Of a stretch of 64,000 bases of DNA, positions 35,299 through 47,469 are shown piece by piece (position 1 is the stretch's first letter; the number at the start of each line of letters is the position of its first letter). The notes under the pieces are model-generated. The model had not been told where the DNA came from. It did not search any database and saw nothing but the letters and a program-made list of their open reading frames with translations. The position numbers and the translations under genes are program-made. This DNA is from Ursus arctos (lineage: Eukaryota > Chordata > Mammalia > Carnivora > Ursidae). The stretch lies in NCBI RefSeq assembly GCF_023065955.2, contig NW_026622897.1, forward strand, positions 3,105,001 to 3,169,000. Reading direction: 5' to 3'.

Positions 35299-35406
35299 TT
35301 TTAAGATTTTATTTTTAAGTAATCTCTGTAGCCAGCGTGCGACTTGATCTCACAACCCTGACATCAGGAGTTTCATGCTCTACCAACTGAGCCATCCAGG
35401 CGCTCC
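35299..35406 (-). mobile_element. Short tRNA-Lys-like SINE
   Basis: Only the tRNA-derived part plus tail: on the - strand ctggatggctcagttggtag, agcatgaaactcctgatgtc, then a short A-rich end. It lacks the CT-rich body of the other copies, so it is either an older subfamily or an abbreviated form. Confidence 0.8.
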
Positions 35407-36598
35407 ACTTTTGGGTTTTAATAATCAGTTATGTACTAAAGACCTTGAAATTCATGTTTATTTCTAACATTCTATCATATTTTTTCTATTAAATTTATTT
35501 ATTATTATATTTGAAAATAGTCACATCTGACAATGTTTTTCACTGCTACCATATCCACTAATTTTATGTTGACCTAGTTGTTTTCTGATCCAAAATTGTC
35601 ATAAATATGCACTTATAGTTTTCTGTCTCACCAATTTTCTGTTTGTCATTTGTTCTTTTTCTTTTTTGCTTAGCAATTTGGTTATATGAAAGCTCTAAAT
35701 TACATTTAAGTTCCGCTAAGTACCTGGAGAGTAGAGACTAATGTTTTATGTAGCTTTATTTCCTTTGCTCAGAGGATCTAGATAAAGCTACGCATGTGGC
35801 AGTTTTTACAAACTGACTGAATGTTGAGTGGAGGAAAAGGTTCAGGAGAAAATCATAAACTTACATGAATGACTTTCGTTGGGCTATCATCATTCATAAA
35901 AGTTGAACCAGTTTTTTGGGAGAAGTTTTTTTCTTGAAGCTCAAGAATTTAGATTATCCTTGTAAGAAAGAGAAGCAAAGGACTAACGAAATTTGAGTTG
36001 AGAGATTGGGAATACTAATTCATCTAGAAATTGGAAATTCCCTGATCTTAGTGAAGAATTTGCCTCAAGAATTTGCATCAAATTCTCCATTGGTTCTTTT
36101 TCTTATCTACCCATTAGTTTTAGCCATTTCATTCAATCGTTCCTTCAAGACAGAATGAGCAGATACTGCTCCAGTCCCATCAACTCAAGTTCTTCTTTAT
36201 ATGACTTTTAGCCACTGACCTGAAATTCTAAAACTAGATTTCAAACTTGTAGAATCCTCCCAGCCTTAAATTTTGTTTCCTGGGACCTTCTCACAAAGCA
36301 TTCCTCTCTTTGATTTTGTCCTACTTCTGCATGACTGGTAGTTTGGTCCTAGGAAACAGATTGTCTGCATGTTCAGTCACAGACTCCAGTCTTTTCATCT
36401 TCCTATTGGGACTCCCCATCCTAACTGAGGATCCCATCTGCTCTCTGTTTAGTGGGAATTCTGTTTGGTTTGGATAAATGACAGACTGCTCTAAAATCTG
36501 ATGTAACGTTACATTTGATATCCTCCTCTTATATGAACTATTAATCAGAAAGAAAAATGAGGGAAAATCCAATAAAATCAATTCAGAAGTCCATATTA
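35407..36598. other. Unique sequence
   Basis: A weak L2-like segment lies near 35705-35800 (tacctggagagtagagac). Otherwise nothing recognised. Confidence 0.35.
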
Positions 36599-36613
36599 AA
36601 TGTTCAAAATATT

Positions 36614-36810
36614 GGGGAAGCTGGGTGACTTAGTCAGTTAAACATTTGCCTTCAGCTCAGGTCATGATCCCGGAGTCTGGGGATTGAGTCCTGAGTTGGG
36701 CTCCCTGCTCGGCGGGGAGTCTGTTTCTCCCTCTGACTCTCACCCGGCTCATGCTCTCTCTCTCACTGTCTTTCTCTCAAATAAATAAAATCTTAAAAAA
36801 AATAAAAATT
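36614..36810 (+). mobile_element. SINEC
   Basis: Sense copy. Target-site duplication aatgttcaaaatatt (36599-36613) / aatgttgaaaatatt (36811-36825). Confidence 0.95.
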
Positions 36811-36825
36811 AATGTTGAAAATATT

Positions 36826-37635
36826 TAAAACATATTTACATAAGTAATTCTATACATATAAATGGAACTGATATGCAAGTTAATGCAGAAAATTGGAATA
36901 TTTTTATATGTATGGTATTTGAATCATAAAACAAAATGTATAATATGTTGACAAATTAAAATGTGAAAGGAATAACTTAAACTTCATAGTTGAACAATCC
37001 AAAGTAATAGTGTTATAAACATTATAGGGCCTCATTATAGGAGTCTCATTCTTATTAAAAGAAGGGACAACTCAGAATAAAATCTAGAACCGTTTTAGAA
37101 AATGAAAAAAGTTACATAAATTTACCACAATTTTATTCTCTTCAATATGTCCCTTTGTGTCTAGAGTCTATTATTAATTTAGAAGTATGAAATCGTGAAT
37201 ACCTCTGATCAAAATCCTGTTCTTTCTATTATTAATTAATTATAATATTCTTGAATACAATATCAATATTATAAACTGACATGAACCTTCATGCCCCCTG
37301 ATATTGTCTATGACATTAAATAATTCATGTTGTCTAGTCAAGTAAATGAAGAAAATATTCCCTCTGACCTCCTCCTCAGAAGTCACTTCAGGTAAAAGAA
37401 AACGAAATTATCTCTGAGTATGTATTTGATCTATATTTCTACACTTTTCTTAAGATTATCAATTGGCTACCCAGGTAACCTTGTATAACCTGATATTTCT
37501 CATCACTATTTTATTACCAGTAGGCATTTGTATAGAATGACTCTGTCAGAAGGACTCTCTTTCTTTCAGCTCTGAAATATCTGCATATTAAACAGGTCTA
37601 TAAACATCAGTTTTGTTGGCAGAGAATGCCATTCA
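36826..37635. other. Unique AT-rich sequence
   Basis: Nothing recognised. Confidence 0.4.
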
Positions 37636-37639
37636 CACC

Positions 37640-37905
37640 ACTCACCATGTGATAAATTTCCAATTTCCTTTTAAAATTCAACTTAAGAATCATCTCTTCT
37701 GGAAAATTCCCTTGGAATGTCCTCGTAACACATTTGATTACTCTCCCTCTTTACCGTCCTCGTGTTGCCGATGCATCCAATGTTGTATTCATCATTCTGT
37801 GCTGTATTTTATAACTTTACACATCTGTATCCTCTCTAAGACTACGAGCAGCTTCGGACTATGTTGTTTTCCTCTGTGTATCTCTAAACGTTAACCTACG
37901 TTCCA
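37640..37905 (+). repeat. L2 LINE 3' region
   Basis: aattcaacttaagaatcatc, tctggaaaattcccttgga, and at the end tctctaagactacgagcagc with ttcctctgtgtatctc fit the L2 3' part. The 93-codon frame across it is incidental. Confidence 0.6.
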
Positions 37906-39733
37906 TAAGATGCTGGGCCTCACATCTTTCTGGTGAGTAAGGCATCTCAGGATAAGCAATTGTAAATCAGGAGGTTCTTTCTTGAGGAAAGAAGAAAAGC
38001 TGGAGTCTCCTCAAGAAAGACATTCCTGTCCCAAGCCTTGAACTGGTCATCCAGAATCAGAAAATTTCTTTCTGACAAGTTGAATAAATTGGGACAGTTC
38101 TTAATCCAGTAGGTCATAATTTTCAAGACTATTCTGATCCCTTCAGTAGGTTAACAAAGTATTATCTCAAGAATTTATTCACAACTTATGCATTTAGAGA
38201 AGTTTGTTTTTTTCACATGTTCTATCCCATTTCTTTACACATAGCCGTTAAATTAGATTAAGAAATTTTGCTATTTGGATTAGACCAAGAAATACTTTAG
38301 TCTTCAGATTAAACTTAGAAATCACCTTGTTCTTAATGGTGGCTTCTTATCAAGTATAAGCCCGGTATAAATATCTGTTTATTTCATAGGTTTCTTTTTT
38401 TTTTTTTTCTGATTGATAAAGTAGTGGTCATCTTAGAATGTTGCAAAAGATTAAAAAATTTACAGACTCAGAAAAAAGTAAACACACATAACTTTGTCAC
38501 ATAGACCAACCTGTTTTCGAACTTTGGCACCTTTATTTCCTATCTCCTTTTTTAATGTGCTTTATTTTTGTGACCTGTCAAATTCTCTTTTCAAAAAAAA
38601 CTCCACATTATATCACAAACACTTTTCATCACTAAAGATCTTCATAAATATAATTTTAAAGACTTCATAATATTGACTTGAACTGACATATAATTATTTC
38701 CCTAACCATTAAACACTTGGGTGATTTTTTCCAATATTTTTAATCACAAAACAGAAAAGCACTTCCAAATGTAAGTGTTCTGAGTGTTTATCTACTATAC
38801 GTGGTAAGGGGATCACACAAAGAATAACCAACAGAATGATTAAGAAAATTATACTGACTTTATTCCCTTGTGATATATTTATCTCATCATAAAATCACCA
38901 GTATTGAATATTAAATTTAAAAAATGTGCTAGTTTTATGAGTATGAAAACAACTTTGTGAGTTTGGTTTGCAATTATTCTATTACTAGTGAATTGAAACT
39001 TTTAAATATGTAAATATGTATCTGTATATACTCTTGTGTTAAATACACACACACACACATCTGGGGCAATATCGTTTTAGTATCTCTATGGGTTTTCTAT
39101 ATATTTCAATTTCCTATCCTAGAGTTTGCAAACATTTACCCCAGAGAAACTATTTCTTAAGAGGATTGCTTTATGTAATTAATTGATCTCATCTGTATTA
39201 TGCTGATGATATGGAAGATGTTGATCTTCCGTAATTTATGCAGTGATGTTTCCTGAACATATTTCCAAAATGAAATAGCACTGTTAGAAAATGGATTATA
39301 GTATTCTAAGAACTAATTATAATAGACTCCTAATATTTTGTTTGACTTATTGAAACATTAAAATGATTCTCTTTGCAATTTAATGAAATCGTATGCCTTC
39401 ATCACAATCAGACTCTAACACTGTCTTACATATATGTCATAACAAAGGGGCCACAATCACTACACTGTATCTTCTTACTAACAACATAAGATAAATTTAT
39501 TAATTACATTTTCTGATAAACAGAATTAGGCTAGTATCTATAAAGTAAGATACAAATAATAGGAGCCAAGAATTAGAATGACATAAATATGTTTCAATTT
39601 ACTATCTGTGGGTGACAATTTTTGCACATAGCCTGTGTACGTGAAGATTATACACTATGCTTCTTCTAATCCTATATGTAAATATAGTATGTCACATATG
39701 CAAATATATCTAAATATAGTGTGACACATATGT
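37906..39733. other. Mostly unique AT-rich sequence
   Basis: 38400-38790 may be an old L1M piece in antisense (ccattaaacacttgggtgat, ttttccaatatttttaatca). 39670-39745 holds an imperfect local repeat of catatgtaaatatag. Short (CA)n at 39047-39059. Confidence 0.35.
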
Positions 39734-39840
39734 AAATATAGCATACCACATAAATGACTTTGTGTGTATTTCACCTCTTCAGCTTTTTGGAGGAGTCTGA
39801 GAAGAATTGATTAATTCTTCTTTAAGTGTTTGGTAGAATT

Positions 39841-40058
39841 TAGGGTACCTGGGCGGCTCAGTCAGTTGAGTGTCTGACTCTTGATTTCAGCTTAGGTCAG
39901 GATCTCAGGGTTGTAGGATCAAGCCCCACATTGGGCTCCATGCTGAGCATGGAGCCTGCTCGAGATTCTCTCTTTCCGTCTCCCTCTGCCACTCCCCGCT
40001 TACTTGTGCTCTCTCTCTAAAAAACAAAATTAAAAATAAAATTAAAAATAAAAATAAA
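39841..40058 (+). mobile_element. SINEC nested in the inverted L1 arm
   Basis: Sense copy with tail aaaattaaaaataaaatt repeats. Target-site duplication tgtttggtagaatt at 39827-39840 and 40059-40072 is L1 sequence, so the SINE came later. Confidence 0.96.
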
Positions 40059-42733
40059 TGTTTGGTAGAATTCACATGTGAAGCCATTTGGTCCTGGATT
40101 TTTGTTGTTGTTGTTGTTTGGGGGAGTTTTTTGATTACTGATTCAATCTCCTTTGTTCATTATTGGTATGTCCAGATTTTCTTTTACTTCATGATTCAGT
40201 CTTGGTACATTGTATATGTTCAGGAACTTACCACTTTCTAAGTCATCTAATTTGTAGGCGTATAATTGTTTATAATAGTCTCTTAAGATGCTTTGGATTT
40301 CTGCTATCAGTTGTAATGTCTCTTCATTTCTTTACAATTTTATTAATTAGAGTCCTCTCTCCTTTTTTAAATGTTTTGTTTTTGTCTAGCTAAAGCTTTG
40401 TCAATTTTGTTTCTTTTCAAAAAAAAGAGCTCTCACTTTTGTTGATTTTTTTTCTATTGTCCTCTGGTCTCCCTTTATTTCTGCGCTAATCTTTATTCTT
40501 TCCTTGCTTTCTGCAAACCTTTGGCTTAGTTCGTTCTTCATTTATGCCTTCCTTGAGGTATAAAGTTATGTTGTTTATTTGATATGCTTGTTTTTTCCTA
40601 AATGACGGCATTTGGTGTTATAAACTCCCTTCTTAAAACTGTTTTTGCTGCATCCTATAAGTTTTGGTATATTGTGTTTTAATTTTGTTTGTCCCAGATT
40701 TTTTTTTAATTTTCCTTTTGTTTTCTTCTATGATCTATTGTTGTTCAGAAGTGTGTTGTAAAATTTCCATATATTTGTGAATTTTTCAGCTTTCTTCCTG
40801 ATTGATTTCAGGCAGTTGTGGTTGGAAAAGATACTTGATATTTCAGTCTCCTTAAATTTGTTAAAAGACTTATTTTGTGATCTAAATTTATATGCTGGAG
40901 AATATTCCATGTGCACTTGAGGAGAATGTATATTTTGCTGCTGTTGGATGGAATTTTCTATATAACTGGCACAGTTAGGTCAATTTGGTCTAAAGTATAG
41001 TTCAAGTCCATTATTTCCTTATTGATTTTCTGTCTGAATAATCCATCCATTGTTGACAGTGGGGTATTGATGCCCCTTAATATTATTGCATTACTGTCTA
41101 TTTTTGACTTCAGATCTACTTATTTTTTGAGGCCAATAGTACCTTGATAGTGAAACCACATAAGGGCACTAGAAGAAAAAAATTATAGGCCAATATCTCT
41201 GATGAACCTAGATGCAAAAATCCTTAAGAAAATACTAGCAAATTGAATTCAAGAGCACATTAAAAGGATAATATGCAATGATCATGTGGGATTCATGCCA
41301 AAATTCAGGGATTAGTCAATATAAGCAAATCAATCATCACATTAACAAAATGGAGGATAACAATCATTATCTCAGTAGGTGTAGAAAAAGCATTTGACAA
41401 AATACAGCATCCTTTCATGATAAACAAACAAACAAACAACAAAAACAAAAACAAATTGGCTATAGAAGGAATGTACCTCAACATAGTAAAGGTCATATAT
41501 GGCCAGCCCATAGCTAACATCATACGCAACAGTGAAAAGTTAAAAACTTTTTCCCTGAGGCAGGAATAAGACAAGGATGCCCATTTTTACCGTTTCTATT
41601 GAACATAGTACTGGAAGTTCTATCCACAGCAAATAGGAAAGAAAAATAAATAAATAAAATGTATCCAAATTGGAAAGAAAGAAGTAAACTTACCTCTGTT
41701 TGCAGATGGCATTGTCTTCTATATAGAAAACTCTAAAGACTCCAACAAAAATGTGTTAAAACTAATGAATGAGTTCAATAAAATTTCAAGATACATCAAC
41801 ATGCAAAAATCATTTTTGTTCCTATACACTCAAAAGAACTATCTGAAAGAGAAATTAAGAAAGCAGTCCCATTTATAATTGCTTTAAAAAACAATGAAAT
41901 ATTTAGGAATATTTTTAACCAAAGCAAAAGACCTATTCACTAAAAACTATAAGGTATTGATTTAAGAAATTATAGAAGACTCAAATAAATAAAAACATAT
42001 CCCATGTTCTTGGTTTGAAAAAATTAAAACTGTGAAAATGTTGTACCACCCAGAGCAATTTACAGATTCAGTGCAATTCCTATCAAAATTTCAGAAATAG
42101 AAAAAAAAGAAACTATTCTAAAATTTGTGTGGAACCACAAAAGACCCTGAAGAGCCAAAGAATCATGAGAAAGAAGAACAAAGCTTAAGGCATCACACCT
42201 TCTCATTTTAAGCTATATTACAAAGTTATAGCAATTAAAATAGTATGTTATTATTAAAAACAAACATAGACCAGTAGCACAGAATAGAGAGACCAGATAT
42301 AAATCCAAGTATTACAGTCAACCTGTTTTTAACAAGGATGCCAAGAATACAAAATGGGGAAAAGGTAGTCTCTTCAATAAGTGGTGCTGGGAAAGCTGAA
42401 GATCCACATACAAAAGAATGAAATTGGACCTCTGCCTTATACCACTTACAAAAATGAATTTAAAATGGATCAAAAACTTAAATGTAAGACCCAACACTGT
42501 AAAATCCTGGAAGAGAACCTGGGAAAATAGCTCCTGACATTGGTCTTGGCAATGATTTCTTGGATAAGACACACAAGTACAGGCAACAAAAGAAAAGCTA
42601 AAATAAACAATTGGGTCTACATCAAACTAAAAAGCTTCTGTACTGCAAGGGAAACAATCAATAAATTGAAATGACATCCTACAGAATGGAAGAAAATATT
42701 TGTAAACCATATATATCTTAGAAGGGGTTGATG

Positions 42734-42764
42734 TCATATATATATACATTTATATATATAAATG

Positions 42765-42798
<34 letters not shown>

Positions 42799-42830
42799 CA
42801 TATATACACACATCTCCACACACACACACC
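42734..42830. repeat. (TA)n and (CA)n microsatellites within L1
   Basis: About 25 TA units, then a short CA run, grown inside the L1 ORF2 C-terminal region. Confidence 0.9.
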
Positions 42831-43313
42831 ATATAAGTCAATAGCAAAAAAAAAGCAAATAGTGCAGTTAAAAATGGGCAAAGGTTAGACATTTTTTCTA
42901 AAGAAGGCATACAAATAGGCAATAGCTATATGAAAATGTGCTCAGTATCAATAATCACTAGGAAAATGCAAATCAAAATCACAATAAGATATCTCCTCTC
43001 ACATGTTAGGATGGCTATTATCAAAAAGACAAGGTGAGGATGAACCCTTATAAACTGTTGGAGGGAATATAAATTGGTATAGACATTATAAAAAACAGTA
43101 TGGCATATCCTCAAAAAATTAAAAAATAGAAATACCATATGATCCAGCAATCCCACTTCTGGGTATATACATACAAAGGAAATTAAATCACTGTTCTGAA
43201 ATATCTGCACACTCATGTTCAGTGCAGCATTAGTCACCATAACCAAGGTGTAGACTTAATCGTCTTTCAAGTGGATGAATGGATAAAAACAGTGCAGTAT
43301 GTTATTCAGTCAT

Positions 43314-43364
43314 TAAAAAGAAAAGAAAAGAAAAGAAAAGAAAAGAAAAGAAAAGAAAAGAAAA
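43314..43364. repeat. (AAAAG)n pentanucleotide repeat within L1
   Basis: About ten AAAAG units at the L1 position normally reading 'cattaaaaagaa', so it expanded from a short A/G seed in the element. Confidence 0.92.
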
Positions 43365-43819
43365 TTTGGCCATTTGTGACAACATGAATGAACTTGGGAG
43401 GTATTATGCTAAGTGAATTAAACCAGATGGAGGAAGACAAATGCTGTATGGTATCACTTGTATGTGGAATGTTAAAAAACCCAAAACACAAAAAACACGT
43501 TTTGTAGAAACCAAATTTTTGGTGGTTTCCAAGGGCAGGGGAAGGGGGAAACAGGAAGATATAGGTCAAATGGTACACACTTTCAATTATAAGAAGAATG
43601 AATTCAGGTGATCTGAGATAAAGGATGAAGAATATAGTTAGTAATACAGTACCATGTATTTGACAGTTGCTTAGAGGAGATCTTAAGCATTCTCACACGC
43701 AAAAGAGTTAACTGCGTGAGGTGATGGATGCATTAATTATTTTGATCTTCTCAATCATTCTATTTTATACATAAAATTATATTAGTCAGTTATTCCTCAA
43801 ATAAATAAAATATAGCATA

Positions 43820-44117
43820 TATAATAAAAGCTTTTATATATGAACATTTAAATTAATTGTCTTAGGACTGGTTAAGTCTTATGACTCCTTAGTGAAATCA
43901 TCTCTCATGTTCATTCAGTGAATCTCAAGTCTTAGACCCTTAAATATCTAACTCTTTATTATCAGCAGCCTTGTTTCGGTTGCCTTATTAAGCAGAGAAA
44001 CTTAAACTACAGAAAATAAGCATCCTAGCCATTAATCTATTTCTACATCAAATTTATAAAAATGTTTAATTTATTGAATCACTTTGTTGCAAAATGTCTG
44101 AAAATGAAATACCAGTC
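43820..44117. other. Unique sequence
   Basis: Nothing recognised. Confidence 0.4.
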
Positions 44118-44136
44118 AAGAAGGCTGCAACTATCA

Positions 44137-44338
44137 GGTGCCTGGGTGGCTTAGTTGGTTAGGCATCTCTTGATTTCTGCTTTGGTCATGATCTCTCAGG
44201 GTTGTGAGAGCGAGTCCCGAGTTGAGCTGAGCGCTGGACATGGAGCCTGCTTAAGACTAACTCTCTCTCCCTCTTTCTCTCTTTCACTGCCCCTCCCCCT
44301 CCCGACTCATGCTCTCTCTTTCTCTAAAAAAAAAAAGG
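44137..44338 (+). mobile_element. SINEC
   Basis: Sense copy. A 19-bp target-site duplication with three mismatches (44118-44136 / 44339-44357) suggests an older insertion. Confidence 0.94.
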
Positions 44339-44357
44339 AAGAAGGTTGTAACTCTCA

Positions 44358-44794
44358 ACTTTGTGAGTAGCTGGATTGGAAGAAAGAACTTCAGATTTTG
44401 TGAGGAATCTGATCCTAATCATCCTATAAAGATTTTTAAAGGAAATTTTTTGAAATAGTTTAATAATCTTAATGAAGTGGTCATAACATAAATAGAACTT
44501 TTCAAATTGGATCAATTCTCAGTATTTTTTATTTAATTCATCAATTAAGCATTCAACTCAGTTTATCTGCAGCTGAGTTTTTGAATGAAATATGCATATA
44601 GAGATATACTTAACATTATAATGCATCCTAGATAGGTGTAAAATTTTAATTGTAAATATCATTATTGACCTCTAAAAGTTTAAAATTTTAAGGAGAGCAG
44701 ATAAGTCAGAGAAAATGTTTAAAATATTAATAATGATAAAGCCAGCATCAAAAAATAAACCTCAAAAGATTGGAAACTTCTTTGATCATCTTTT
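44358..44794. other. Unique AT-rich sequence
   Basis: Nothing recognised. Confidence 0.4.
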
Positions 44795-45167
44795 CTTAAA
44801 TTCCAATAGAATTAACATATACTATTTTATTAGTTTCAGGTGTATGATATAGTGATTCAGCAATTTTACCCATTACTCTGAGCTCTTCACAATAAGTATA
44901 CTCTTAATCCCCTTCACCTAGTTCACCAGGCACCCCCCCAACCTCCTTCTGGTAACCATCAATATGTTCTCTATAGTGAAGAAGTCTGGGGTTTTTTTTT
45001 TGTTACTTTATGTTTTCTTTGTTCTTTTGTTTTATTTCTTAAATTCTGCATATGAGTGAAATCATGGTATTTGTCATTCTCTGACTTACTTCACTTAGCA
45101 TATATTCTCTAGGTCGAATGGCAAGATTTCATTCTTTTTTATGAGTGAATAATATATCATTTGGGAG

Positions 45168-45239
45168 ATATATATATATATATATGTTTATATCCCCCTA
45201 AAATACATATGTTGATGCCCAGCCCCCAATGTGTTTTTA

Positions 45240-45298
<59 letters not shown>
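45168..45298. repeat. (TA)n tract split by a 50-bp insert
   Basis: TA blocks at 45168-45184 and 45237-45298. The second has about 30 units with one CA interruption. Self-complementary and likely hypervariable. Confidence 0.9.
45184..45233 (+). repeat. 50-bp fragment of MLT1A-like LTR
   Basis: Matches 47911-47960, the start of the solo LTR 2.7 kb downstream, at 46 of 50 positions, including the shared variant gcccagcccccaatgtg. It sits inside the L1's TA tract without target-site duplication or tail. Confidence 0.75.
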
Positions 45299-45301
<3 letters not shown>

Positions 45302-45430
45302 TTCACCTATCTATGGACACTTGGGTTGCTTCCATAATTTGGCTATTGTAAATAGTTGTACAATAAACATAGGGGTGCATATATTTCTTTAAATTAGTCT
45401 TTTCGTATTTTTTGGGTAAATACCCAGTAG

Positions 45431-45574
45431 TGATAGCCTGGTGATGGGTATTAAGGAGGGCACGTATTGCATGGAACACTGGGTGTTTTACACAAACGAT
45501 GAATAAGGGAGCACTACATCAAGAACTAATGATGTACTGTATGGTGACTAACATATCATAATAATAATTTAAAA
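45431..45574 (+). mobile_element. Short 5'-truncated L1 tail
   Basis: gatgggtattaaggagggca, aacactgggtgttttacac, ctacatcaagaactaatgat and gtatggtgactaacatatca are the last ~140 bases of a carnivore L1, with a degenerate A-rich end. Flanked by aaatacccagtag (45418-45430, 45575-45587). Confidence 0.92.
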
Positions 45575-45587
45575 AAATACCCAGTAG

Positions 45588-45787
45588 GGGCGCCTGGGTG
45601 GCACAGCGGTTAAGCGTCTGCCTTCGGCTCAGGGCGTGAACCCGGCGTTATGGGATCGAGCCCCACATCAGGCTCCTCTGCTATGAGCCTGCTTCTTCCT
45701 CTCCCACTCCCCCTGCTTGTGTTCCCTCTCTTGCTGGCTGTCTCTATCTCTGTCAAATAAATAAATAAAATCTTAAAAAAAAAAAAA
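45588..45787 (+). mobile_element. SINEC, young bear-type copy
   Basis: The least diverged SINE in the window: intact head ggggcgcctgggtggcacag, body with CTGCTTGTGTTCCCTCTC, aaataaataaataaaatc and a long A tail. Inserted directly behind the L1 tail. Its target duplication is again aaatacccagtag (45575-45587, 45788-45800). Confidence 0.97.
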
Positions 45788-47469
45788 AAATACCCAGTAG
45801 TGAAATTACTGGATCATAGGGTAGTTCACTTTTTAACTGTGAGGTAACTTCATACTATTTTCTAAAGTGGCTACAGCTTTTGGATTCTCACCAACAGTGC
45901 ACCAGGGTTCATCCTCACCAATACTTGTTTCTTGCGTTTTTTATTTTAGCCATTCTGACAGGCACTAGGTAATATCTCATTGTGGTTTTGATTTGCATTT
46001 CCATGATGATCAGTAATGCTGAGCATCTTCTCATGTGTCTCTTGGCTATCTGGTTTTCTTCTTTGGAGAAATGTCTGCTCATGTCTTCTGCCCATTTTTA
46101 ATTGGATTATTTGGGTTGAGTTGTATAAATTCTTTATATATTTTGGATACTAGCCCCTTATCATATATGTCATTTGAAAATATCTTCTCCCATTCAATAG
46201 ATTTTTTAGTTTTGTTGATCATTTATTTCCTTGACTGGGGAGGTTTTTATTTTGATGTAGTCCCAATAGTTCATTTTTGCTTTTATTTCCCCTGCCTCAG
46301 GACACATATGTAGAAAAATGTTGCTATGGCCAATGTCAAGAGAAGTTGCTGTCTATTCTCTCTTTGAGGATTTTTATTGTTTCAGGTCTCAAATTTATGT
46401 CTTTAAACTATTTTTAGTTTATTTTTTGTGTATGGTGTAAGAAAGTGGTCCATTTTCATTTTTTTTTTCATGTAGCTTTCCAGTTTTCAAACACAGTTTG
46501 TTGGAGAGACTTTTTGCCACTGCATATTTGCCTCTTTTGTTGAAGATTAATTGATTACATACATGCATACATACATAATACATACATACATGCATAATTG
46601 TGGGTTTGCTTCTGGGATTTCTATTCAGTACCATGGATCTGTGTGTGTAGTTTTGTGCAGACTGTTTTGATTATTATAGCTTTGTAATATAACTTGAAGT
46701 CTGGAACTACGATACCTCCAGTTTTATTCTTCTTTTTCGAGATTGCTTTGGCTATTCAGAGTCTTTCGAGGTTCCATATACATTTTAGGATTGTTTGTTC
46801 CAGTTCTGTGAAAATTCTGTTGGTATTTTGATTGGGATTGCATTAAATCTGTAGATTGCTTTGGGTAGTATAGACATTTTAACAATATTTTTTCTTCCAA
46901 TCCATGAGCATGGAATATCTTCCCATTTCTTCCTGTGGTTTTAGATTTCTTTCATCAGTATTTTATAGTTTTCACAGTACAAGATTTCACCACCTTGGTT
47001 GTTCATTATTTAGGTATTTTATTATTTTTGGCGCATTTATAGATGGGATTGTTTTCTTAATGTCATTTCTGCTATTTCATTATTAGTGTATAGAAATGCA
47101 GTGGATTTCTGTATATTGATTTTATATCCTGTGACATTTGTTTGTTTGTTTGTTTGTTTTCCTTTTTTTGGGTGAGTCTGGCTAAAGGTTTATCAATTTT
47201 GTTGATCTTTTCAAAGAACCAGCTCCTGGTTTCATTGATCTGTTCAGAATTTTGTTCGTTCTTCTTTTTCTAGCTCCTTTAGGTATGAGGTTAGGTTGTT
47301 TGAGATTTTTCTTGCTTCTTGAGGTAGGCATATATTTATAAACTTCCCTCTTAGAGCTGCTTTTGCTACATCCCAAACATTTCGGACCATTGTGGTTTCA
47401 TTTTCATTTGTCTCCATTTTTTAAAATTTCCTCTTTGATTAAATCTACTAACTCATCTTGGCAAAATAA

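Larger units (their letters stand above)
39746..43807 (+). mobile_element. 5'-inverted (twin-primed) L1 insertion
   Basis: A single insertion in two arms: 39746-41130 is L1 ORF2 in antisense (endonuclease through early reverse transcriptase), and 41131-43807 continues ORF2 in sense to the 3' UTR and A-rich end. The outer end of the inverted arm (on the - strand ...atttatgtgg) joins in L1 order with the start of the sense arm (ggccaatagtacc), with only a GG overlap. A perfect 12-bp duplication aaatatagcata flanks the whole (39734-39745, 43808-43819). Confidence 0.93.
44795..47440 (-). mobile_element. 5'-truncated L1 with internal deletion and later insertions
   Basis: Antisense L1: 3' UTR complement (atatactattttattagttt, gatatagtgattcagcaatt, cttcacttagcatatattc), then ORF2 C-terminus (cagtagtgaaattactggat; tttgaaaatatcttctccc) and reverse transcriptase. 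At about 47130-47170 the sequence jumps across a (TTTG)n run from ttttatatcctgtgac to gagtctggctaaagg. These two sites lie about 1.05 kb apart in the 56-63.6 kb copy. Ends near tttcctctttgatt. Dead. Confidence 0.92.

Noticed and set aside
35299..35406. tRNA-Lys-like sequence
   Set aside because: It has a SINE A-rich tail and degenerate arms. It is a tRNA-derived SINE rather than a tRNA gene. The same holds for the other SINEC heads.
40163..40393. Hydrophobic 76-codon frame, and similar frames at 46035, 56421 and 57933
   Set aside because: They are antisense translations of L1 ORF2, whose A-rich sense strand gives Phe/Leu/Ile-rich membrane-like peptides.
39734..43819. Two independent L1 insertions head to head
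   Set aside because: Adjacent L1 coordinates at the breakpoint and one shared pair of target duplications fit a single inverted insertion better.
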